Of a stretch of 64,000 bases of DNA, positions 1 through 8,826 are shown in pieces. The stretch is taken from NCBI GenBank assembly GCA_964441945.1, contig CAYTWB010000001.1, positions 124,001-188,000 on the forward strand, written 5' to 3'. Both the position numbers and the translations under genes were made by a program. Positions within the stretch are counted from its first letter, which is position 1. Each line of letters begins with the position of its first letter. The notes beneath the pieces are model-generated. The model was not told where the DNA came from. It saw nothing but the letters and a program-made list of their open reading frames with translations, and did no database searches. The DNA is from JADGQM01 sp964441945. GTDB lineage: Bacteria; Desulfobacterota; Syntrophobacteria; Syntrophobacterales; Syntrophobacteraceae.

Positions 1-298
1 TGCCCTGCGATTCAGGCCCAGCTTTTTCCCTTTTACCGAGCCGAGTGCTGAAGTGGACATCGAGTGCGTTATGTGCCGCGGACAGGGATGTCGAGTCTGT
101 TCGCAGACCGGATGGCTGGAGATCCTTGGGTCTGGAATGGTCGACCCGGAAGTGTTCAGGATGGTCGGATACGATCCCGAGAAGGTGACCGGTTTTGCCT
201 TTGGAATGGGAATTGAGCGGGTTGCGATGCTGAAATACGGGATCGACGACCTGAGGCTTTTCTTCGAGAACGATCTTCGCTTCTTGCGGCAATTCTAG
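1..298 (+). CDS. pheS: Phenylalanine--tRNA ligase alpha subunit, 3' end (partial)
   Basis: This is the C-terminal end of PheS, cut by the window edge and readable from base 2. The translation opens with RFRPSFFPFTEPSAEVDI, the class II synthetase motif 2 region. A CxxC...CxxC-like cysteine group follows (residues IECVMCRGQGCRVC), then motif 3 as GFAFGMGIERVAML. PheS binds ATP and phenylalanine and forms the adenylate within the alpha2-beta2 synthetase. The neighbour is pheT, 137 bp downstream in the usual pheST order. About 98 residues are visible; the rest lies outside the window. Identity is certain from the motifs and the partner gene. Confidence 0.97.
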   Translation, partial: ALRFRPSFFPFTEPSAEVDIECVMCRGQGCRVCSQTGWLEILGSGMVDPEVFRMVGYDPEKVTGFAFGMGIERVAMLKYGIDDLRLFFENDLRFLRQF

Positions 299-435
299 GT
301 TTCTGTTTGAGAAGGGCTTTGAGCTTGTTCCAGCAGATTCGGCCCTGATCCAGCGAACCATAATCCCCGCAATCCGCAATCCTAACCATTATTCCAACGC
401 TCTGGTCAGTTGAGATGAGGATGAGGTAACGAAAA

Positions 436-2844
436 ATGATTGTCAGTCTTGAATGGCTCCGGAACTACGTGGACGTTCGTTTGCCCGTCGAAGAACTGGC
501 TCATCGCCTGACGATGGCAGGGCTCGAGGTGGAGTCTGTTCGGCGGCTCAATCCCCACCTGGAGAATGTTGTGACTGCCAAACTGGCTTCCATTCGCCGC
601 CATCCCGGTGCGGACCGCCTCCAGCTTTGCGAGGCGTCGGTTGGCAATGCTCAATACCACATCGTCTGCGGAGCACCCAATGTGAAGGAAGGGGACATCG
701 TCCCGCTCGCCCTTTCCGGGGCGCAACTGTCCAGTGGGATGACCATTCAGGAAGCTCACATACGAGGGCAGCTTTCTCAGGGGATGCTCTGTTCTCAGAA
801 GGAATTGGGACTGGGGGATGATGCGAGCGGTATTTGGGTCCTGCCTGAGGATACACCGGTCGGCCTGCCGTTTGGGGATGCCATGGGTCTCGGGGATCAG
901 ATCATCGACGTTGCGGTGACACCAAACCGGAGCGACTGCCTCTCTATTCTCGGTATTGCCCGGGAAGTTGCAGCCATCTGTGAAGTACCCTTGAGGTACC
1001 CCTCGATTTCTCTCGCAGAATCAGGTCCGCAAGTCTCCGCTCTCAGCAGAATCACCATAGATGACCCGGTCGGCTGTCCGAGGTATACGGCACGGATTGT
1101 GCGGAACATATCGGTAGGCCCCTCGCCCAAATGGCTTCGAGAGCGGCTGGAAGCGGTAGGGCTTCGATCGATAAACAACATTGTGGATGTCACCAATTAT
1201 ATTCTCATGGAGATGGGGCAACCTCTGCATGCATTTGATTTCGAACGTCTGAGGGAACAGCGGATTGTTGTTCGCAGGGCCCATGCCGGAGAGCGGTTCA
1301 CAACCCTGGACGGCGTGGAACGAACCCTCTTTGACGACACGCTGCTCATCTGCGACGGCCAGGGACCGGTAGCCATTGCCGGAATCATGGGCGGCCTGGA
1401 CTCTGAGATCACGCCGGATACTGCGAACGTTTTGATCGAGAGCGCCTACTTCGATCCCCCGTGCATTCGCAGAAGCAGCAAGAAACTGGGGCTCAGGACG
1501 GAGTCCAGCTACCGGTTCGAGCGCGGAGTCGATCTGGAAGGGGTGGTTCGAGCGCTTGACAGGGCCGCTCAATTGATGATGGAAGTTGGGGGAGGCCAAG
1601 TCGCAAAGGGACGGCTCGATGCCTATCCGAAGGCTATGGAAGCACCCTGTCTGATCCTGGACATTGATCGCACCAACCGGTTCCTGGGCACTACCCTTTC
1701 CACAAAGGAGATCTCCGAGGCCCTCGGCCGAATCGAACTGAAGGTGGAAGCGCTCGACGACAACCGCCTTCAGGTCACGGTACCTTCCTTTCGCCCCGAT
1801 ATTACCAGAGAAGTTGATCTGGCGGAAGAAGTTGCCCGGCTCATCGGGTATGACAGGATACCGGTAACCTGCCCTGTGGCTGCTGTTGAAGCCGAATCCG
1901 CTGATCCGCATTTGAAGCTGCGGCAGGAGATCAAAGAATTTCTTCTGGGAGCGGGATTCTACGAGGTGCTGAACTATTCCTTTATCTCTTTTGAATCCCT
2001 GAGCAAGCTGAGGTTCTCGGAAGACGATGCGAGAATGAACCCGGTTCGAGTCCTCAATCCGCTGAGTGAAGAACAGGGGGTGATGCGGACCACATTGGTT
2101 CCGGGACTCCTCCAGACGGCCCGATATAATTTCGACCACGGCAATGAAGACCTGCGGCTTTTTGAACTGGGTAAGGCCTTTCTCCCCAAAGAAGGAGACC
2201 TGTTGCCTTTTGAACCGCATCATCTGCTCGGACTCATGGCTGGAGCACGGGTCCCTCAAACCCTCTATGGTGGGTCCGGTGACCTGGAATACGTCGATAT
2301 CAAGGGAGTGGTCGAGGGAGCACTTGAGCCATTTTACCTGGAGCGAGTTGAGTTCATTGCTGCCGGGGTGCCCCCATACTTACATTCATCCCAGGCCGCT
2401 TCCCTATTCTGCGATGGAGAGTATGTCGGGGCCCTGGGCAGAGTGCACCCTGACATCGAGAACGCCTTCAGCTTGAAGAAGCCCACTTATGTTTTCGAGA
2501 TAGACTTCGACAGGGTTTATGAACTCAGGCGCCGACACCCCATGTACCGCAGCCTTCCACGGTTTCCTTCGGTATCGAGGGACATGGCGATAGTGGTGGA
2601 TGAGTCCCTTCCTGTTCAGAAGGTGGAGGACTTCATCCGGCATCTCAAAGAATCCATGCTGGAACAGATCGAAGTCTTCGACGTCTATCGCAACCCACAG
2701 CTCGGCACATGGAAAAAGAGCCTTGGCTACCGGCTGGTCTATCGATCTTCAGACCGCAGTCTTACCGATACCGAGGTCAACGAAATCCACGGCAGGGTGG
2801 TCGAACAGGTCCTGAGCAATTTCCATGCTACCCTGCGTTCTTGA
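436..2844 (+). CDS. pheT: Phenylalanine--tRNA ligase beta subunit
   Basis: This 802-aa PheT is the full normal length for bacterial beta subunits. An EMAP/OB-fold tRNA-binding domain lies at about residues 40-150, then the B3/B4 editing domain (about 210-380, with NRSDCLSILGIAREVA just before it). The B5 domain follows (about 400-470), then a catalytic-like core (about 490-690) and a C-terminal FDX-ACB anticodon-binding domain (about 708-800, starting RFPSVSRDMAIVVDE). It binds tRNA-Phe and hydrolyses Tyr-tRNA-Phe. The start at 436 (MIVSLEWLRNYVD) is the usual PheT N-terminus. It follows pheS and is probably co-transcribed; a PilZ-like gene begins 3 nt after its stop. Confidence 0.98.
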   Translation: MIVSLEWLRNYVDVRLPVEELAHRLTMAGLEVESVRRLNPHLENVVTAKLASIRRHPGADRLQLCEASVGNAQYHIVCGAPNVKEGDIVPLALSGAQLSSGMTIQEAHIRGQLSQGMLCSQKELGLGDDASGIWVLPEDTPVGLPFGDAMGLGDQIIDVAVTPNRSDCLSILGIAREVAAICEVPLRYPSISLAESGPQVSALSRITIDDPVGCPRYTARIVRNISVGPSPKWLRERLEAVGLRSINNIVDVTNYILMEMGQPLHAFDFERLREQRIVVRRAHAGERFTTLDGVERTLFDDTLLICDGQGPVAIAGIMGGLDSEITPDTANVLIESAYFDPPCIRRSSKKLGLRTESSYRFERGVDLEGVVRALDRAAQLMMEVGGGQVAKGRLDAYPKAMEAPCLILDIDRTNRFLGTTLSTKEISEALGRIELKVEALDDNRLQVTVPSFRPDITREVDLAEEVARLIGYDRIPVTCPVAAVEAESADPHLKLRQEIKEFLLGAGFYEVLNYSFISFESLSKLRFSEDDARMNPVRVLNPLSEEQGVMRTTLVPGLLQTARYNFDHGNEDLRLFELGKAFLPKEGDLLPFEPHHLLGLMAGARVPQTLYGGSGDLEYVDIKGVVEGALEPFYLERVEFIAAGVPPYLHSSQAASLFCDGEYVGALGRVHPDIENAFSLKKPTYVFEIDFDRVYELRRRHPMYRSLPRFPSVSRDMAIVVDESLPVQKVEDFIRHLKESMLEQIEVFDVYRNPQLGTWKKSLGYRLVYRSSDRSLTDTEVNEIHGRVVEQVLSNFHATLRS

Positions 2845-2847
2845 GAG

Positions 2848-3237
2848 ATGGCCATGGAGACCAAAGACAATCCGCCTCCCGGTGAACGACATCCAGACAA
2901 AGCTGCACCCTGTCAGGTCTCCTTCATCGTTGGTGATCGGGTGAGCACCGGCACATCGGTTCACTTCAATGATGTGGGAATGCTTATTCTCTGCATGCAA
3001 CCCGCCCGACTCAATTCCAAGCTGCAGCTTTCTTTGAAGTTCCCAGGCATGAAGAACCCTATCAAAGTCAGTGGGGAAGTGGTCTGGACAAACATTCACG
3101 GGCCGGCTGATTCGCTGTCTCCGAGAGGAATGGGGGTGAAGTTCGTAAACCTCGATCGCGATACGGAACGACTGCTTGTGGATTTGGCGAGGAATTACGA
3201 ATCGTACACCACCGGCTATAGCTGCTACTATACTTAG
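2848..3237 (+). CDS. Degenerate PilZ-domain protein
   Basis: A 129-aa protein whose second half reads like a PilZ beta-barrel: a VGDR..TGTSVHFNDVGML strand, a LSLKFPG strand, GEVVWTN and the closing GMGVKFVNLD. PilZ domains normally bind cyclic di-GMP through an N-terminal RxxxR and a later [D/N]xSxxG. Neither is intact here: there is no RxxxR before the barrel, and the second motif position reads HFNDVG. It may be a non-binding PilZ used for protein contacts. It starts 3 nt after the pheT stop with only a weak GAGAG ribosome site, so it is probably translated by coupling to pheT. The family call is by eye and the binding loss is inferred. Confidence 0.7.
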   Translation: MAMETKDNPPPGERHPDKAAPCQVSFIVGDRVSTGTSVHFNDVGMLILCMQPARLNSKLQLSLKFPGMKNPIKVSGEVVWTNIHGPADSLSPRGMGVKFVNLDRDTERLLVDLARNYESYTTGYSCYYT

Positions 3238-3310
3238 CAACGCTAGCCGCTTCTGAGCCCGGGAACGGTCTTGTGCCTTGAGATCCTTGGACTATTAGCG
3301 AGAAGTCCCG

Positions 3311-3886
3311 TTGACGCTTCATGAGCTGGCAACGATAGAAACCGTTGAAACCCTGCTGATTGCGGTGGCGCTGGGTTGTGATGCTTTCGCCGTGGGACTG
3401 GGTGTCGGCACGCGGTTTTGTTCAGCACGTCAGGTTTTTCGCCTTTCCTTCCATTTCGGCCTTTTCCAGTTCATCATGCCTCTCCTCGGCTGGTTCATCG
3501 GCCAGAATGTTGTGGGACTGGCTCGTGAATGGGCCCCATGGGTAGCCTTCGGCCTTCTCTTTCTGATTGGTGCAAGAATGACCGCTGAGAGTCTTCGCCA
3601 CGGCGAACCGGCACAGTCCCTTGATTGCTCAGATCCGACTCGAGGATACAGCCTCATTCTGCTCTCGCTCGCTACCAGCATGGACGCTCTGGGCGTCGGA
3701 TTCAGTCTGGCGATGCTGGGACAGGGGCTCTTTTTTTCGGCATTGATAATCGGTGTTGTTGCCTGTAGCATGACATGGGCTGCTATGAAGCTGGGGAATC
3801 GGCTTTCCGCAAAGTTCGGGAAGTGGATTGAAACTGCAGGCGGGTTGGTTCTTATCGCCATTGCATTCAAGCTGCTTATTTCATAG
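3311..3886 (+). CDS. mntP: MntP-family manganese efflux pump
   Basis: A 191-aa inner-membrane protein with about six hydrophobic segments. It carries the two pseudo-repeat acidic motifs of the MntP/DUF204 family, GCDAFAVGLGVG near residue 23 and SMDALGVGFSLA near residue 122. MntP exports Mn2+ to protect against manganese excess. The start is TTG at 3311; no ATG lies nearby in frame before the first membrane segment. I looked for a yybP-ykoY manganese riboswitch in the 73-bp gap upstream and saw none. The gene sits between the pheT/PilZ pair and purL on the same strand, with no evident functional link. Confidence 0.9.
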   Translation: MTLHELATIETVETLLIAVALGCDAFAVGLGVGTRFCSARQVFRLSFHFGLFQFIMPLLGWFIGQNVVGLAREWAPWVAFGLLFLIGARMTAESLRHGEPAQSLDCSDPTRGYSLILLSLATSMDALGVGFSLAMLGQGLFFSALIIGVVACSMTWAAMKLGNRLSAKFGKWIETAGGLVLIAIAFKLLIS

Positions 3887-3977
3887 CCGTTTGTCCGACA
3901 ATTGCTCCTTTGCGGTCTGGTGTAACGATGGCCCTTCAGAGCAAATGGATTCAAAATCACCAACAGGGATTGACCGC

Positions 3978-6962
3978 ATGGCTGCCAGATTGGAAATCAC
4001 CCTGAAAGAGCACCTCTATGACGCCGAAGGAGCATCCCTGTGCCGCAAGATCCGAGACTACTTTGGATGGAATGCGGGCCATGTTCGCGTCATTCACATC
4101 TTGACACTGGATACCGGACTCTCTGAGGACGAATTGGAGGCGGTTCGCAAAGAGATCTTCTCCAACCCGGTGATTCATGATTCCGCTTTCCAACCCCTGG
4201 CAAAGGACTTCGATTGGGCCATCTGGGTTGGATTTCGCCCGGGAGTGAGAGATACCGCCGGGAGCGTCGCCATGGAGGCCATTTCCGACTATCTCGGGAG
4301 ACCCATGGGAGGGGATGATGCGGCATACACCTCCAGGCTCTACACGTTGAGCGGCACAAAGCTTGATGCGAAAGAGATTGAAACCATTGCGCACGAACTG
4401 CTTGCAAACGACATCATCCAGCAATGGCGAATCTATTCCGGGTCGGAATGGGACACGGGTTCAGGGATCGGCTTCATCCTCCCCAAGGTCATCCTGACTC
4501 ACACCCCTGCAGTGGCTGAGATTCCGACCGGCTCTAACGAAGACTTGATGCAGCTCAGCCGTGAGAGAAACCTGGCGCTCACCCCCCAGGACATCCCGGT
4601 CATCCGGCAGTATTTCCAGAGGCCCGACGTTCTCAAAGCGCGCCATCGGGTCGGTCTGTCGCTTCCGACCGATGTCGAGATCGAGGCGATCTCTCAAGCC
4701 CGAAGCGATCATTGCAACCACAACACCTTTCGAGGGAAGTTCCATTACCTTGACCTTCAGACAGGTGAGTCAGAGGTTGTCGACAGTCTCTTCAGGCAAT
4801 GTATTGAGGAACCGACTCTTTCCATAATGAAACAAAAGGACTGGGTGGTCTCCGTTCTCTGGGACAACGCCGGGGTCGCACGTTTCGATGAAAACCACAA
4901 CTACTCGATTACGGGTGAGACTCACAATAGTCCTTCGAATATGGAGGCGTATGGAGGGGCACTGACCGGCATAGTCGGGATCTACCGGGACATCATGGGC
5001 ACCGGGAAAGGGGCCCGGCTTCTTGCCGGATTGTACGGATACTGCGTGGGACACAGAGACTACAGCGGGCCGCTGCGACCGCACCTTCATCCGCGACGCT
5101 TGCTCGACGGCATTGTTGAGGGCGTCAAAGACGGCGGCAACAAGCACGGCGTCCCAACGCCTTTTGGCAGTCTCTTCTATCATCCGTCGTATCTGGGCAA
5201 GTGCCTGGTCTTTGTCGCATCGCTCGGGATCATGCCGCGGGAGATCCTTGGTGAACCGACGGATCGCAAGCGCCCCGGCCCGGGCGATTTGATCATCATG
5301 AGTGGCGGGCGGGTCGGAAAAGATGGGATTCATGGGGTAACGGCCTCGAGTGAGAGCTACTCGGAGAACACTCCTGCAGGCCATGTCCAGATCGGCGACC
5401 CATACACCCAAAAGAAAATGCACGATTTCCTGCTGGAAGCCCGCGATGAAGGACTCCTCTCTTTTATCACCGATAACGGTGGAGGCGGACTGTCTTCGTC
5501 CATCGGCGAGTCCGCCCAGTTTGCCGGAGGGGCCTATGTCGAGCTGGATAAGGTCCCACTGAAGTACGAAGGTCTGGATGTCTGGGAAATATGGATCTCC
5601 GAATCGCAGGAGAGAATGACCGTCGCGGTCCCATCGATTTCTATCGATCGTTTCCTGGAACTGTCTCGGCAGCATGAAGTGGAGAGTACCGTTATCGGAC
5701 GGTACGAGGCCGACGGCAAACTTCACCTGGCTTATGGCGGCAAGACATGCGCGTACCTTGACCTGAGCTTCTTCAAGGAGGCTTTTCCTCAGTGGGATTT
5801 TGAGGCCCACTGGCTTTCACCTGAGGCCAGGGGCCTGCATGAACCGGTGCTATCAGAGCCGGAGGACTACACGGAGTTGCTTCATTGCCTCCTGCGGCGT
5901 CCCAATGTGTGTTCACGAGAATGGATCCAGCGGCAGTACGATCACGAGGTGCAGGGATCCAGCGTGATCAAATTCATGGCAGGTAGGGATCGAGACGTCC
6001 CGAACGATGCGGTGGTCCTGCGGCCAATTCTTGAGAGTCAACGCGGGCTTGCCGTCGCACAGGCGCTCAACCCTGCCCTTTCGATGATCGACACCTATGA
6101 CATGGTTGCAGCAACCATCGACGAGGCTGTGCGCCGGGTGCTCGCGGCAGGAGGCAAACTGGACGAAATCGGGGGAGTTGACAATTTCTGCTGGCCGGGT
6201 ATTCAGTACCATCCGTCACAAAACCCTGATGGTCGCTACAAGGCGGCCCAGCTCGTCCGGGCGAATTGGGCTTTGCGCGACATCTGCCTCGCCTACGGCA
6301 TCCCGCTCCTTTCAGGGAAAGACAGCATGTATGTGGATGGTCATCTTCCCGGCGCTTTCGGCGAACGGCACAAGGTCTCCGGGCTGCCGACAATGCAATT
6401 CACCACCACGACCGTTGTACCGGACATTCTCAACTGTCCGAGCATGGAATGCAAGATCGCCGGTGATCTGGTGTACCTCCTGGGTACAACAGCCAACGAA
6501 TTGGGCGGCTCTGAGTACTACGATCTTTTGGGCTATGTGGGCCTGAACGCGCCGAAGCTGAAACCGCAGACCGTCTTGCCTCTCTACAGGGCATTAGAAC
6601 AGTCCATTTCGGCGGGACTGATCGCTTCGTGCCATGGGATCTACCGGGGTGGCCTGGCAATTCACGCCGCATTGGTGGCCCTCGGCAGCCACCTTGGATT
6701 GACGCTGGACCTTGCAAAAGTCCCTGTGGATGGCCCCCTGCGAGACGATCAGATACTCTTCAGCGAATCGTGCGGTCGCTTCCTGGTGACCGTTGATCCG
6801 ACAAAGCAGCAGCCTTTTGAAGCGCTTTTCCTGGGCCTCCCCTTTGCATTGGCCGGCGAGGTCACCTCAGATCGGCGCCTCGTCATCCTGGGGAAGGAAG
6901 GAAACGCTCTCCTGGCAGAATCGCTTCCCCGACTGAAGCGATCAAGGAAACAAACGGAGTAG
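3978..6962 (+). CDS. purL: Phosphoribosylformylglycinamidine synthase, synthetase subunit (intermediate-length PurL)
   Basis: A 994-aa PurL catalysing the ATP-dependent amidation of FGAR to FGAM, the fourth step of purine synthesis. The first ~200 residues form a PurS-like region fused to the synthetase. The AIR-synthase-type core carries SITGETHNSPSNMEAYGGA (catalytic/metal loop), DNGGGGLSSSIGESAQFAGG and LLSGKDSM. It is longer than small PurL (about 740) but lacks the C-terminal glutaminase of the large form (about 1300); the glutaminase is the adjacent purQ. ATG at 3978 (MAARLEITLKEHL) fits the family N-terminus and has AGGG upstream; ATG at 3945 is an alternative. The gap to purQ is 3 nt. 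Confidence 0.95.
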   Translation: MAARLEITLKEHLYDAEGASLCRKIRDYFGWNAGHVRVIHILTLDTGLSEDELEAVRKEIFSNPVIHDSAFQPLAKDFDWAIWVGFRPGVRDTAGSVAMEAISDYLGRPMGGDDAAYTSRLYTLSGTKLDAKEIETIAHELLANDIIQQWRIYSGSEWDTGSGIGFILPKVILTHTPAVAEIPTGSNEDLMQLSRERNLALTPQDIPVIRQYFQRPDVLKARHRVGLSLPTDVEIEAISQARSDHCNHNTFRGKFHYLDLQTGESEVVDSLFRQCIEEPTLSIMKQKDWVVSVLWDNAGVARFDENHNYSITGETHNSPSNMEAYGGALTGIVGIYRDIMGTGKGARLLAGLYGYCVGHRDYSGPLRPHLHPRRLLDGIVEGVKDGGNKHGVPTPFGSLFYHPSYLGKCLVFVASLGIMPREILGEPTDRKRPGPGDLIIMSGGRVGKDGIHGVTASSESYSENTPAGHVQIGDPYTQKKMHDFLLEARDEGLLSFITDNGGGGLSSSIGESAQFAGGAYVELDKVPLKYEGLDVWEIWISESQERMTVAVPSISIDRFLELSRQHEVESTVIGRYEADGKLHLAYGGKTCAYLDLSFFKEAFPQWDFEAHWLSPEARGLHEPVLSEPEDYTELLHCLLRRPNVCSREWIQRQYDHEVQGSSVIKFMAGRDRDVPNDAVVLRPILESQRGLAVAQALNPALSMIDTYDMVAATIDEAVRRVLAAGGKLDEIGGVDNFCWPGIQYHPSQNPDGRYKAAQLVRANWALRDICLAYGIPLLSGKDSMYVDGHLPGAFGERHKVSGLPTMQFTTTTVVPDILNCPSMECKIAGDLVYLLGTTANELGGSEYYDLLGYVGLNAPKLKPQTVLPLYRALEQSISAGLIASCHGIYRGGLAIHAALVALGSHLGLTLDLAKVPVDGPLRDDQILFSESCGRFLVTVDPTKQQPFEALFLGLPFALAGEVTSDRRLVILGKEGNALLAESLPRLKRSRKQTE

Positions 6963-6965
6963 AGA

Positions 6966-7772
6966 ATGACCGCTCCCAAAGCACTTGTCCTTACCGGTTT
7001 TGGGCTCAACTGTGACGGAGAGACCGCCTACGCCCTTGAAGTTGCCCGCGCCGACGTCGAGCGCATCCATCTCAACAGCCTCATCAAGGGTGAACGCCGT
7101 CTTCGGGATTTCCAGATTCTGGTCATAGGCGGAGGCTTTTCCTGGGGCGATGACCATGGTGGAGGAGTGATCATGGCCATGCGCATCAAACACCGGATGA
7201 GCGAGGATCTCCTCGACTTTGTAGAGCGAGGCGGGCTCGTGCTGGGTATCTGCAACGGTTTCCAGGTGCTGGTCAACCTGGGTTTGCTGCCCTTCTTCAA
7301 TCCGCCCGAACTGCGCCGGGAAGTCGCTCTAATCCACAACGACTGCGGCACCTTCCGCGATCAGTGGGTAAACCTGAGCATCAACGCGCAGTCACCGTGT
7401 ATTTTCACAAGAGGTCTGGACACCCTGGAGTTGCCGGTGCGCCACGGCGAAGGGAAGTTCCACGCAGCCCCTGCCGTCATTCAACGGCTCATCGAACGGA
7501 ATCAAGTGATCATGCGTTATGCAACCCCCGAGGGGCAGCCGGCTTGCGGCAGCTTCCCTGATAATCCAAATGGTTCGTTGGAAGACATCGCCGGCATCTG
7601 TGATCCAACCGGGCGTATTGCCGGACTCATGCCGCACCCCGAGGCATACAATCACTTTACGAATCATCCCGACTGGACCTGCTTGAAGGAAAGATACCGG
7701 CGCAAGGGAACCCCCTTCCCGCAGGAAGGAATGGGGATTCGGCTGTTCCGAAACGCACTGCATTCGCTATAG
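6966..7772 (+). CDS. purQ: Phosphoribosylformylglycinamidine synthase, glutaminase subunit PurQ
   Basis: A 268-aa class I glutamine amidotransferase that feeds ammonia to PurL. It shows GGGFSWGDDHGGGV near the N-terminus and the nucleophile loop LGICNGFQVLVNLGLLP with the catalytic Cys (about residue 95). The catalytic His/Glu segment reads PHPEAYNHFTNHPDW. It is longer than the ~225-residue Bacillus-type PurQ and resembles the C-terminal glutaminase domain of large PurL, with a region around HGEGKFHA. It begins 3 nt after the purL stop, so the two subunits are very likely made in step. Confidence 0.95.
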   Translation: MTAPKALVLTGFGLNCDGETAYALEVARADVERIHLNSLIKGERRLRDFQILVIGGGFSWGDDHGGGVIMAMRIKHRMSEDLLDFVERGGLVLGICNGFQVLVNLGLLPFFNPPELRREVALIHNDCGTFRDQWVNLSINAQSPCIFTRGLDTLELPVRHGEGKFHAAPAVIQRLIERNQVIMRYATPEGQPACGSFPDNPNGSLEDIAGICDPTGRIAGLMPHPEAYNHFTNHPDWTCLKERYRRKGTPFPQEGMGIRLFRNALHSL

Positions 7773-7831
7773 AAGGACCCTGCACCGCCCTTTTTCTTCT
7801 CGCGAGGCATCGTGAAGAAGGCCCTTGTGGA

Positions 7832-8671
7832 ATGATTGAGCAACCGACCCAGAAACCGCGCATTGCCGTACTCGTATCGGGGAGCGGCACCAATCTTCAG
7901 GCACTCCTTGACCGGGCCGCCAACGGCAGTCTCATGGCGGAAGTCGTGGTAGTGGCGAGTGATCGTGCCGACGCCTACGGCCTTGTCCGTGCGCAGAGAG
8001 CGGGCGTTCCGACCCATGTTATTGACTACGGAACTTACCTGCGGCAAAGGATCGAAGAGCCGCTTGCGATTGAGCTTCCGGTCCATCTCGAGGAACTGGC
8101 CCACCGCCAGAAGATCTTCAAAGCCCCCGATCCCAAAACCCTGCTGCAACGCCTGGCAAGACTGGTGCTTGCCGAGAGAGAGCTAATCCGGGTGCTGGAC
8201 GCCTATCAGCCGGACTATCTATGTTTGGCCGGCTTCATGAGGCTGCTGAGCCCCTATTTTCTCGGTCACTATAACAGACAAGGCCAATGGAGGGTGCTGA
8301 ACATCCATCCGGGCTTGCTGCCCGCTTTCCCAGGGATGCACGGATATGAGGACACCTTTGCCTATGGCTGCAAGTGGGGGGGAATCACGGTCCACTTTGC
8401 CGATGAGGGCGAGGACACCGGTCCAATCATCGCTCAGGCGGTATACCCGCTCTGGCCCGACGATGACCTTGAAACCGTGCGGCAACGCGGCCTCCTGTTG
8501 GAATACGAGGTCTACGCTCAATGCATCAACTGGCTGGCAGCCGGCCGGGTTGAGGTCGTCTCGAGTCCGGGTTCGCGGATCACAGTCAGGGTCACCGATC
8601 CCGATTATCATAAGGTCCTGAGAAGCTGGATCGATACAGCGCTGGGTTCATCCAACAAAATGTTTGATTGA
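7832..8671 (+). CDS. purN: Phosphoribosylglycinamide formyltransferase (PurN-like, with internal insertion)
   Basis: A 279-aa GAR formyltransferase, transferring formyl from 10-formyl-THF in the third step of purine synthesis. The nucleotide loop VSGSGTNLQALLD is at residues 15-27. The catalytic triad by alignment is N157 and H159 (in LNIHPGLLPAFPG) with D195 (in ADEGEDTGPII); the 38-residue spacing from N to D equals that of E. coli PurN. The stretch between the nucleotide loop and the triad is about 45 residues longer than in E. coli PurN and rich in charged residues (about 68-118). It follows purQ by 59 bp in the same operon. A terminator lies about 90 bp downstream. Confidence 0.9.
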   Translation: MIEQPTQKPRIAVLVSGSGTNLQALLDRAANGSLMAEVVVVASDRADAYGLVRAQRAGVPTHVIDYGTYLRQRIEEPLAIELPVHLEELAHRQKIFKAPDPKTLLQRLARLVLAERELIRVLDAYQPDYLCLAGFMRLLSPYFLGHYNRQGQWRVLNIHPGLLPAFPGMHGYEDTFAYGCKWGGITVHFADEGEDTGPIIAQAVYPLWPDDDLETVRQRGLLLEYEVYAQCINWLAAGRVEVVSSPGSRITVRVTDPDYHKVLRSWIDTALGSSNKMFD

Positions 8672-8761
8672 CCACCAGTCCATCGAAGCCTATAGTGCAA
8701 CGCGAAGGGTTTCTTGAGAGTCTCTTTCAGTGCCGCTTATGACAGGGGATGTACAGTGGAT

Positions 8762-8803
8762 AAGCCCACGGAGGATATCTACAACCTTTGTGGGCTTTTT
8801 TTT
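8762..8803 (+). terminator. Intrinsic terminator after the purLQN operon
   Basis: An 8-bp perfect stem, AAGCCCAC (8762-8769) paired with GTGGGCTT (8790-8797), encloses a 20-nt loop and runs into eight T residues (8796-8803). It sits between purN and the next gene on the same strand, so it should end purine-operon transcripts. Confidence 0.85.
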
Positions 8804-8826
8804 CGCCCTATTAGAGGAGTATGGCA

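Noticed and set aside
3238..3310. Manganese riboswitch (yybP-ykoY) before mntP
   Set aside because: Only 73 bp are available and the conserved elements are absent.
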